Assembly (NCBI RefSeq): GCF_030385785.1
Contig: NZ_JAUEDK010000017.1
Location: 1 to 64,000 of the forward strand
Reading direction: 5' to 3'
Source: Crenobacter oryzisoli
Lineage (GTDB): Bacteria > Pseudomonadota > Gammaproteobacteria > Burkholderiales > Chromobacteriaceae
DNA: 64,000 bases
In this document: positions 17,395 to 25,900 of the stretch, piece after piece
Numbering within the stretch: the first letter of the stretch is position 1
Layout of the letters: each line of letters opens with the position of its first letter
Program-made: the position numbers and the translations under genes
Notes under the pieces: generated by a model
Told to the model about the DNA's origin: nothing
The model's input: the letters and a program-made list of their open reading frames with translations, nothing else
Database searches by the model: none

Positions 17395-17964
17395 GTGCCG
17401 TTGAAGCGGACGGTTTTGGAGCTGAGGGGCATCGCCTGCCTGGGGCTCGACCAGGCCGTGCACGAGCGGCAGCAAATCATGTGCGGGCGGACGTTCGGCC
17501 ACACCATCTGGGACTCGCTCAACCTGCGCGCGCAAGACGCTCTGGCCGGGGCCGTGCACCTCTACCTCCGCACCAAACTGACCGGGCTGGATGATAAGCA
17601 GTGCCATTACGGCTTGATGGTGACGCTGCCGGAGCCCAGCTCCGACACGCGGGTGCTGACCGGCTGGGCGGTGAAACTGTTGGAGCTGCTGTATTGGCCC
17701 GGTGTCGGCTACCAGAAAGCGGCGGTGATGCTGTCCGAACTGCGGCCGAAACGGTATCTGCAAGGCAGCCTGTTCGGTCCTTGCGACGACGCGCTGTCCG
17801 ACGCGCTGATGCAGGCGGTCGACCTGCGTAATCGGCAACTGGGGCGAACGGCGCTGCAGCAGCTGTCCGACGGGCCGGCGCGTCCATGGCATCAACGGTG
17901 CGGCCACCGCTCTCCGAAGTACACCACCAATTGGGACGACCTGCCTACCGTAACGGCCCGCTGA
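17395..17964 (+). pseudogene. umuC: C-terminal fragment of UmuC-type DNA polymerase V subunit
   Basis: The translation matches the last 180 or so residues of UmuC: R-T-V-L-E-L-x-G-x-x-C-L, Q-Q-I-M-C-G-R-T-F-G, V-T-L-P-E-P-S-S-D-T-R-V-L, W-P-G-V-G-Y-Q-K-A-A-V-M-L-S-E-L, Q-G-S-L-F and the final S-P-K-Y-T-T-N-W-D-D-L-P (DUF4113). The polymerase palm and fingers, with the catalytic Asp and Glu residues, are absent, and upstream sequence does not continue the match. It would not be active in translesion synthesis. It is probably a leftover of an umuDC operon carried by the island or cut by its insertion. Confidence 0.8.
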
Positions 17965-18155
17965 ATTGTTGCGGCCGGAATCGTCTGCACCGATATCTTA
18001 GCTAGGTTGGATTCGGCCCCAAGTATAAATAAGTATAATCGAATTTACTACTTCTCTAACTCGATGATACTTCGTGATACCGAACCCACATCTCCTTTGT
18101 CAGACAGGCGCTCCGCACTCCTATCGGACGACATGACTCTACCCTCAGTCTGGGG

Positions 18156-18404
18156 TTAAAGCCCCAGCGCTTTCAGCCTCGACCGGTTCTTTTTCTCGAG
18201 ACGAGCCAGCTCCTCCTCAACCCCGTCCGGTAAGTCGACGATGACGTGGATACCCAACGCATTATCTAGGCTAGACCTTGGTCTGGGCAGGGCTTCCGTA
18301 GTCAGAAGTTTGTCGTGAGCTGGACAATCAGGTCGGTCACCATTGAGGACAGAGCGCAGCGCTATTGATGTCGTGCTCGAGAAGGTCGTCTTCGTGGTAG
18401 ACAT
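18156..18404 (-). CDS. short hypothetical protein
   Basis: An 82-residue open frame: Ser/Thr-rich start, a middle segment I-H-V-I-V-D-L-P-D-G-V-E-E-E-L-A, and a basic end K-K-N-R-S-R-L-K-A-L-G-L. There is no recognised family and no clear ribosome binding site. The composition of the C-terminal half looks coding; the N-terminal half is doubtful. Confidence 0.25.
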   Translation of the reverse strand: MSTTKTTFSSTTSIALRSVLNGDRPDCPAHDKLLTTEALPRPRSSLDNALGIHVIVDLPDGVEEELARLEKKNRSRLKALGL

Positions 18405-18499
18405 TATTGAGGCTGTGCGCCGTCGGAATCTTGTTCAACCGAAAGCGTAGCGCGGTGAAATCTGCCCGGGTAAAGCGCCGAACGGGCGTCGCAATGTTG

Positions 18500-18606
18500 T
18501 TACTAACCTTTCAGCTTGTAGCGTCATTTTGACCAGCTTTACAACGTGTACAAAATCAGCATGTTACAAAACACTGGAAGTGACATTACTAGTGAAAACC
18601 TTAGTA
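18500..18606 (+). repeat. 107-bp MITE-like element, copy 1, with TGTTG duplication
   Basis: Identical over 107 bases to 19021-19127. The ends are imperfect inverted repeats: TTACTAACCTTTCA at the left, and the complement of the right end reads TACTAAGGTTTTCA. The copy is flanked on both sides by TGTTG (18495-18499 and 18607-18611), a 5-bp target-site duplication. It is too short to code for a transposase. Confidence 0.75.
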
Positions 18607-18761
18607 TGTTGGGCCATAGCTGCTGCTCGTAAACATATACCAGTATCTTACCTGATAACCGAGCAACAGCCAGGAGAATAAGCCCCGACGTACTGGCGCG
18701 GAATGCGCAGGCAACGTCAGGGCGGAGCAGTGACAGAGCAGTTGGGTTTAGTGTTCTGCAT

Positions 18762-19465
18762 TTAGTTCGTCGGGACACTACTTACAGGTTCACTAGCAGC
18801 TACGCCGCGGGCAACGGTTTTATCTTTAGCAACTTGCATTGCTTTAAGGCTCTCCGTTGCGTCAGCAAGAAATGCTTTGGATGCGTCATCGTGTTGTGCT
18901 ACACGCTCGATGCGCTGGAGAACCTGGTTGAACCACTTCGGTCGGTCTTCCACCTTCATTCCATTTACGTCATCAGCATGCACTTGGTTTCCCTGCGGAA
19001 TTCTCCAACCGATGCCCGACTTACTAACCTTTCAGCTTGTAGCGTCATTTTGACCAGCTTTACAACGTGTACAAAATCAGCATGTTACAAAACACTGGAA
19101 GTGACATTACTAGTGAAAACCTTAGTACTAGCGACGCGGAATACCGACTCTGGCGCCTTACCTTCGCAAAGTTTTTTGGTGAGGATGATGCCTTGGCCTT
19201 CCGTTTTGTTCGGCTCAGGTGGGCGGACTTCTTCGTGGTTGCTGTAGTGTACAACTTCCTCCCAATCCCGTACGTAGGGGACCATAACTCCGGTGTACGT
19301 GCACTGCTCATCCTTGTGCCAGGATATGCGGAGCAGGCGCACCGGGGTGACCGTCTCACGCTCTTCTGCAGCCATATGATACGGGTACGATTCTTCGAAA
19401 CTCAACGTGATGTCCATCATCGGTACAGCGGCAGTCCAGACGAGGCTAATCAGTTCTAACAGCAT
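18762..19465 (-). pseudogene. island paralogue family member A, split by a MITE
   Basis: The same family as the genes at 20851 and 21633. The N-terminal part (19465 down to about 19128) has S-W-H-K-D-E-Q-C-x-Y-T-G, V-P-Y-V-R-D-W and P-P-E-P-N-K-x-E-G-Q, and ends in V-F-R-V-A-S. The C-terminal part (19020 down to 18762) resumes with D-D-V-N-G-M-K-x-E-D-R-P-K-W-F-N-Q-V-L-Q-R-I-E-R-V. The 107-bp repeat at 19021-19127 lies exactly between them and brings stop codons, so the gene is broken. It had a good ribosome site (AAAGGA) before the ATG at 19465. The function of the family is unknown. Confidence 0.8.
19021..19127 (+). repeat. 107-bp MITE-like element, copy 2, inside a gene
   Basis: A perfect copy of 18500-18606 inserted between the V-A-S codons and the distal part of paralogue A. 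No clean target duplication is seen at this copy (flanks CCGAC and CTAGC). Perfect identity between the copies points to recent movement or gene conversion. Confidence 0.75.
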
Positions 19466-19773
19466 GGTTATGTCCTTTTGTAGTATCGATAACTCTGACT
19501 TGTGTTGTGGCCGTACACACTAGCGCTTATGTTTCATAAAGGCAGAGTCAACCTCGACAGCCAGAAAATCTTAGAAAAACTACGCTTCTTGTGGAGCAAT
19601 TTTCATGCCATCAGAATATGGATGAACAATAAATTTGATTTATGAAAGAAATCCTAAATAAAGCCAAAAATTTTCATAAATTAAATACAAATTAGAATGG
19701 CCATCGTTTTATGGATAAAAACTCTGGCCACTCCAGATACGTAAAGCTGCAATATAATTGCTTAGTTGACTAA

Positions 19774-20166
19774 TCAGTTATTGAAGAGTCCAGTCTTTAC
19801 AGATACATCGGATTCGCTCATAGAGTAACGCTTTACGATATTGTCTTGGTCAAACATTACTACCAATTCTTTCTTTTTTCCGCTTGTGCTTGAACCCAAT
19901 AGATTAACAATAGGAATATAGTTTACAGCGTCACCAGACATTTTCGTGAACTCATAGTTCCATACCTCCAAACCGCCTTCAGTAAAAGTTGTCTTCATTG
20001 GTGAGCCGAACATCTGTCGTACTTCGTTTTTGGATGTTTTCCCTTCGTGTATTTTTTGAGCGACAGAGGTTTCAGATTCCGCTCTCAGTTGGCTGCTGCC
20101 AGTGCCCGCACATCCAGCTAACGAGATAGCGATAACAAATGCTGCTGCAAATTTTGTGTTTTTCAT
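19774..20166 (-). CDS. BamE/SmpA-like lipoprotein
   Basis: A 130-residue protein with a signal peptide ending in the lipobox L-A-G-C and a SmpA/OmlA-type domain: I-H-E-G-K-T-S-K-N-E-V-R-Q-M-F-G-S-P, then E-V-W-N-Y-E-F and V-V-M-F-D-Q-D-N-I-V-K-R-Y. The G-x-T-x-x-E-V-x-x-x-x-G-x-P motif is the family hallmark. Housekeeping BamE works in the outer-membrane assembly complex; this copy sits in the island with AT-rich codons, so it is more likely a horizontally carried relative with another client. There is no strong ribosome site. About 300 bases upstream of paralogue A hold nothing else. Confidence 0.8.
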   Translation of the reverse strand: MKNTKFAAAFVIAISLAGCAGTGSSQLRAESETSVAQKIHEGKTSKNEVRQMFGSPMKTTFTEGGLEVWNYEFTKMSGDAVNYIPIVNLLGSSTSGKKKELVVMFDQDNIVKRYSMSESDVSVKTGLFNN

Positions 20167-20850
20167 ATTAAAACAGTTATAAAAATTTGTTTAAGATAAT
20201 GCTGCCAATAGAAGAAAAGCTATTGACTAGCGCAAATTAATGCATAAGTATTTTGCATAAAAAACTCTGATAAGTATACATCTGGGTTGTTAATGGTGGC
20301 CAATGAGGTCGTGAAGTCCTTGCCGTAGTTGGTGCTCAATAGCGACGCCATCTCTCGCACACGGATGACCTTCCCAAGCTGCGCTCGCCCGCAACAGCAG
20401 ACTGCCCTACGTTTAGCTGCGATGAAATCTCGCCATACATAATGACAAAGCCATAAACACTGTCAATGTGTCAAGCCAGTAGCCAAGTCCGGCGTGCGGG
20501 CCTGTGAAGGGCTTTACCGCAACTATTAACCAGTCTCCACGGCTCGCACTGGCGCCCCCCCCCTGCGGGCGCGCAGGCCCATACCTTCGTGAGTGTGATA
20601 CTTGAGTTTGACGCCCAAAGACCAGGATGCGGGAGCAATGGAAGCCTGTTATCGATGTCTCATCATTCTTGATATTTCTCAAACCATGTGGGAATTCATG
20701 AGAATTCCCAAGCTGTGTTCCTCCGCTCGGAGGATAAGGCCTGCTAGGAACAGTGATATTCACGGTCACAACACTATACCGGGTACGGCCATAGCGAAAG
20801 GTACCTAAACCGAGGCCTAGCCTCTTTTAAGATTTTGAAAGGAAAACACC
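20167..20850. other. intergenic region, no supported gene
   Basis: The stretch is AT-rich up to 20290, then more GC-rich. A 118-codon minus-strand frame at 20413-20769 is open but has no confirmed family. The segment just before 20851 carries TTTGAAAGGA, the ribosome site of paralogue B. Confidence 0.4.
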
Positions 20851-21447
20851 ATGGTATTCGAGCTATTTAATCTGCTGTTTGTTGCCGCCGTTCCGATGAT
20901 GGATATAAATGTAGTCAGCGAGGGCGACTACGCGCTTCATCAGACGGCGGAAGACCGTGACTCTGTCACCGAAGTCGTCACTCACCGTGTTTCATGGCAC
21001 AGGGATGAACAGTGCAAGTACACTGGGCTGATGGTGCCGTTCGTGCGCGACTAGAAAGAAGAGAATCACTACAAGAACCACGATGAGGCACTGCCGCCAG
21101 AACCTGACAAGACCGCAGGCCATGCGTTCATCTTCAATAAGAAACTTTGTGACGGCAAAGCACCCGAAGCTATCCTCCGAGTGGCATCCCTTAACCGGAA
21201 TTACGGCAGCTTCCAATGGGGTCTTCAGCTTAGTGCACAAGACCTAAACGGGATGAAAGAAGAGGACCGCCCAAAGTGGTTTAACCAGGTGCTACAGCGC
21301 ATCGAGCGTGTGGCTCAGCATGATGATAAGGCCAAGGCATTCCTGGATATCACAGCCGCAGCCCTAAAGACTGCTCAAGAAAACAAAACCGCGAAAGTCT
21401 ATGATACAGCCAGTGCACCCGTTGCCACCACAGCCCCAGCTAACTGA
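20851..21447 (+). pseudogene. island paralogue family member B, with nonsense codon
   Basis: A full-length match to the family in one frame, apart from a TAG at 21052-21054. At that point members A and C read V-R-D-W; here it is V-R-D-stop, a single G-to-A change of TGG to TAG. After the stop the frame continues with P-P-E-P-D-K-T-A-G-H-A, N-K-K-L-C-D-G-K-A-P-E-A-I-L-R-V-A-S and E-D-R-P-K-W-F-N-Q-V-L-Q-R-I-E-R-V. The start has AAAGGA. Either it is a recent pseudogene or it needs amber readthrough; the former is likelier. Confidence 0.8.
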
Positions 21448-21466
21448 TATCTAGGCTACCCTGCTC

Positions 21467-21505
21467 AACCCCAGTATCACCATTCAACTGGATGATACCG
21501 GGGTT
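21467..21505. terminator. hairpin after paralogue B
   Basis: AACCCC and GTATCA pair with TGATAC and GGGGTT across one mismatch, 20 bases after the gene end. The following T-rich run is weak. Confidence 0.55.
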
Positions 21506-21632
21506 GCTTCTTCCATGTCGGGCGAGAGATTTCGGCCGTCCTTGCGCTACATCGTCAGCCGTACCTGCACACTAATTTCGCCAGCTCGCTAGAAGCGGGT
21601 TACAAGGGGGTGCGAGCGGTGGAGTAACAGCC

Positions 21633-22232
21633 CTAGTTGGCTGCGGTCGAGTGAACCGGTTCGCTAGCTGCTGCGGGGTCTGCTTTCCTTTTGTTGTCTT
21701 TTTCTTCCATCGCGGCCAACGTCGGTGCGGTGGCCTCAACAAACGCATTAGCCTTCTCGTCTTGTGCTGCGACAGTCTGGATGCGCTGCATGACCTGCTT
21801 GAACCATTTCGGGCGGTTTTCCTCCGTCGAGTCGGTCAGGTCCTCTGCATAGAACTGCCAGTTTTCGAGCATTTTAGTTGCGCGCCAGGCTGTGACCCCC
21901 CGCAGGATTGCCTCATCCGGTTTACCGTTGCAGACCTTCTTGTTAAGGATGATGGCTTGGCCGGCGACTTTATTCGGCTCTGCCGGAATGACCGTTTCCG
22001 TGTTGCGAGTTTTGTTCACTTGGTCCCAGTCTCGCACGAACGGCACCACTAGGCCGGTGTAACGGCATTTGCCGTTGCCATCCTCACGCCACCACTCCCG
22101 GTGCATACTGACCTCGGTGACCGAGTTGATTTCGGCCATTGTGGAGTACACCGGATAGTCCGCATCCGAATAAAGAACAATGCTGGAAAGCACCGTGGCG
22201 CCCAGGAACATGAGGTTGAGTATGTCAAGCAT
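21633..22232 (-). CDS. island paralogue family member C (intact), unknown function
   Basis: A 199-residue protein and the only unbroken member. The N-terminus is hydrophobic (L-D-I-L-N-L-M-F-L-G-A-T-V-L-S-S-I-V-L), either a membrane anchor or an uncleaved signal. Then come the shared blocks W-W-R-E-D-x-N-G-K-C-R-Y-T-G-L-V-V-P-F-V-R-D-W, P-A-E-P-N-K-V-A-G-Q-A-I-I-L-N-K-K-V-C-N-G-K and E-N-R-P-K-W-F-K-Q-V-M-Q-R-I. The C-terminal tail is low-complexity and Ala/Lys-rich. Two conserved Cys could form a disulfide. I know no named family. Three copies within 3.5 kb in both orientations suggest duplication under selection. Confidence 0.7.
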   Translation of the reverse strand: MLDILNLMFLGATVLSSIVLYSDADYPVYSTMAEINSVTEVSMHREWWREDGNGKCRYTGLVVPFVRDWDQVNKTRNTETVIPAEPNKVAGQAIILNKKVCNGKPDEAILRGVTAWRATKMLENWQFYAEDLTDSTEENRPKWFKQVMQRIQTVAAQDEKANAFVEATAPTLAAMEEKDNKRKADPAAASEPVHSTAAN

Positions 22233-22453
22233 GGCTATGTCTTTTCAAATTCGTAAAATGTTAGTTGTCCGCGATGCTGGGCTGTACCATGTATAGCAGC
22301 GGCGGGCGCCGATGACCGAACTATACGGAGCGGGCAATTACGTCGAAAGGAGAAAATATAACATGCTTACTGAATTTTTTGGCCGGGCGAGTCATTGCTC
22401 GTGTGCCTACCACGAACGTAATGTGGCTAGGACAACTGACGTAGGTTTTATTG

Positions 22454-22771
22454 ATGAGTGACCTAGAGGCGTTGCTTCGTGAAATAACCCAACAAGGGCT
22501 GCTGCACGCACCCCATGCGCTATTGAGGATGGTAGCGGAGCGAATCTGGGACCACACAGTCATCACTGACCTGTCATTGCTGGAACCAGAACTACGCCCA
22601 GTTGCCGGATATCTCATCTTCCGACTCCTGTGGGTGAACACCCTAGACAAGGAACGGAAGATGCGGCTGATGGCCGCGATTGAGCCTTTCCGGCCCGAGC
22701 CCCCGTTAGCATCTCGAAGCCGGGACCCACTGGCGGTGAGTTGGCGTATTACAGACAACTTCTCTCCATGA
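22454..22771 (+). CDS. hypothetical protein
   Basis: A 105-residue protein, Leu/Arg-rich and helical, with no signal peptide: D-L-E-A-L-L-R-E-I-T-Q-Q-G-L-L, I-T-D-L-S-L-L-E-P-E-L-R-P-V-A-G-Y-L-I-F-R-L-L-W-V and K-M-R-L-M-A-A-I-E-P-F-R. The composition looks coding on this strand. The family is not recognised. A TTG just before the ATG at 22454 could also serve; the ribosome site is weak. It converges on the large NTPase gene. Confidence 0.45.
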   Translation: MSDLEALLREITQQGLLHAPHALLRMVAERIWDHTVITDLSLLEPELRPVAGYLIFRLLWVNTLDKERKMRLMAAIEPFRPEPPLASRSRDPLAVSWRITDNFSP

Positions 22772-22998
22772 TTTGGAGAGTTTCTTTCCTACCAGACCCA
22801 ACTCTACGCTGCCGAATACCTGGCCAGGGAAAATGGGAAGCCGCCAGCGTCCTAGTCAAGCTACTGACAGTTGTGCCATGCGGCAGCTTCCGGACAAAGT
22901 TTAAATGAGGCACTCCTTCTCGGCTTCCACGTCAACCTCCACTACACTGTACAACTTCCCTCGCTGACTTGCTTTGCAGCGATTTAAGGTGCCGAACT

Positions 22999-25900
22999 CT
23001 AGTAGGTACAGTCGATGGCGAACGGCGTTAGGGTGGCACCTCCAACTGAAGCGGTGCAGCAGGCTGCGGCAACGGTGTCAACGCACGCTTCGTATGTCCC
23101 GTCGGGAATGAGCCTTTGCGTATCTCGTTTCCTGAAGTCGTCCTTCGCCCATCTATCGCACATGAACCACATGACGAGGTAGATTCCTGACTTGGCGCCA
23201 TATGCCTTCATGTAGTTATCGCGCAGCTGCGAGGCTGGAGCCGTTATCAGCTCTTTGTTCCAGCAGCCCTTAACTTCAATCACGAGGCTAAGAGACCTTC
23301 CAGACTTGCCACTCCTCGTCGGGGAAGATAGTTCAACAAGGATGTCCGTGCGCTCCCCCATGCCCTTCGGATTGTGTGACCTAACTTGAGCCTCGCGGTT
23401 GACGATGGCGCCCTTGTGCGAAAGACGGTCCTTCAGCTCGCCTGCAAGCCAATCACACAGTCGAGGTTCGTGCTTGGGACGTTGAGAAATTTCGTCCCAC
23501 AAAAAATAGACAGCTGGCCGCAAGGCACTCGCGGAAACTTTGTCCGCAATCAAATGAAGTTCACTAAGAACGGCATCGTGCAACTCAGCTTCAGTTCGGA
23601 TAACACGACCAGTTGATATGCCAAGAACGGCAGTGACTTCGAGGACCTCGTAGGGGAGCCATGAGTCACGGACCAGCTTCTGCTCCGCCTCATATATAAG
23701 GGACGCAATCCACGGGTGGTCCGGATGTCGCGCAGAGATTCTCTCAAGAGCCTCAATGCTGTCGGCATCAGCGCGATTGCGCAAGTTGATGAGGCAACAG
23801 GTTCTAAAGTCCTGAATGTGATGTCGAACGGTGACAATGCCGCCCAACTTGTCATCGGTAGCTGATGGATACTGCTTCTCCAGAATCTCAAAAATCTGTT
23901 CCGTAACTGCCGGGGCAACCCGCAATAGTGGGACATCCTGGCCTGCAACGAGGACTTGCATCTGGGCCGCCATCTGAGCAACTGCTTCTGGACACTGTCG
24001 CAATCTTTCCCAGACGTGTGCAATCAGCTGACTAGGCGCATGCTTGGCAAGACGTGAAAGCAGCTTCGAGGCAGGCGCGGCTGAAAGGTCGGACGAGGAC
24101 TGGATACGCTCGAGCAACTTTCCGATTGCATCTTGGCTGCCTTGTTCAATGAGGAACTCACTAAGCGCCAGAAATCCTTGTTCACTTTTTACTTGAGGCA
24201 ACAATGCCTCAAGCGCACGGAACAGGGCGTCAGGCATGAAATCAGAGGCAAAGTCAGGCAAGCCGGCAGTAATCTCAAGGGCCAAATGCTGCTCACAGGT
24301 TTCTGAAAGCAGCAAAATCATGGAGTCCTCGGCTCGCATCCATGCTTGTTGCAATAGCTCGTTGATAGCCGCGCGCGGCTGTTCCGAAAATCCACAGCGA
24401 GCGAGGGCCTGCGCCCACTTCACGACGATTTCACCGAACTCGTCGGTACTTCCATGGCCAGTGGAGTAAAGGAGGACCAACGCTGCGATACCCGCATCCT
24501 CGTACGGGTTCGCCTGATTTGCTGCGAGGTTTGCGACGGGGCCTGTAGCGTGCAAATATGCATGAGCAACATCAATAAGCTGCCTCTGCGTTACGGTACT
24601 CAACTTTGGCCATAGCGGCGAAGTCGTAACTTCGAGGGAGACCCGGTAGTAGCCTTCGAAGTCCCCTTCATAACGTAGATATGACAGGATGTTGACCCAC
24701 TTCCACGTGTCCCCGTTTTCAGCACGCACCAAAGCAGCGGACAGCAAGTCTATCGACGGTTTCTTCTCAGTGGGAGGCTCTGTTGGTAAGGTGTGCTGAA
24801 GCCTTAAGGCCAGCGTTTTCCTAAGGCTGTCTGCTTTAGGCGAGTCTAGCGGCACGACGTCGACATAGTTGCTAGCCAACTCCGCCAACAGGAGGTCTCG
24901 ACTCTCCGCATTCGGGCCTGCTGTGGTTAGCAACCACTCGCGGACATCACTGTTGTCGTAGGCGTACCAGAGCGCAAGGTGAGCAATGACTCGCTTCTTG
25001 GTCCCGGAGCCCGCCTCCCGCTGGTACGCATCAATCAAATGCTGTCCATCGGCGTCACTGAGTAGACCAGTTCCGTAGCGCAGTTGCCCTGCGACGACGC
25101 AGGGCTCGCCTTCCGCCACATTCAGAATTGAATCCAGCAACTGTGAACGTCTATAGGTGTGCGCCTCGAGTTCAAGCCCTTTGTCGAAGCCGCACTGTTC
25201 GCGCGATGTAGAGAGTCTGTGGTGGTTAGAGATGGCTAGCCAGGCGACCTTGCCGAAAGCGGCCCACCCTTCGTCGTGGGACATGACCGCCAACGCCGCC
25301 TTACTAAACATGTGGGTGACAAAATCTTCCCACGCGATATCCATACTTTGTCGCTGAAGCTGTGGCTCCAACCAAGATAGAAGTGGGGTTATATCCGCAG
25401 CCTGAAGGTCAGCGTTTTCCAACTGACGCAAGGCCAATGCATACATACCGCTGAAATTTGAATGCTTTTCCTTCGTGATGCTACCAATGAGCTCCCCCAC
25501 CGAGATGCCAGCGTCCAGAGCGCTAAGCAGCGCGATACCTCTCAACTCATCGTCGGAATCTTCTGGATGGTCACTGGTAATCAGCGCCCGCAACGCGCTC
25601 TTTGCTGCTTGAGAGCCAGTGGCATGTACGGCATATGCAGCGCTCTGTCGAACTTGGTAATCCTCGGACGCCTCTAGGGATATGTCGACGAGCTCCGGGA
25701 TGTTGCCAACCATTTCGCACATACGCGCTACGTCCGCCGCAAACTGCCGTAGCGTAGCTTTTCTTTTTCGGTCCGCAAGAATCTCCCGTAGTTTCTCGAG
25801 TAATCCCGCGTGACGTAGCTTATGGTATGTCCGTATTTGCCGGCGGTCGTATATCGGTAACTTGTGCCGTTCTACTAGTGCGGTCAACTCATCGAAGATG

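Noticed and set aside
20413-20769. 118-codon minus-strand open frame inside the island
   Set aside because: It has no clear ribosome site and no family I can name with confidence; part of it is a G-run-containing, repeat-like sequence. Left as unassigned.
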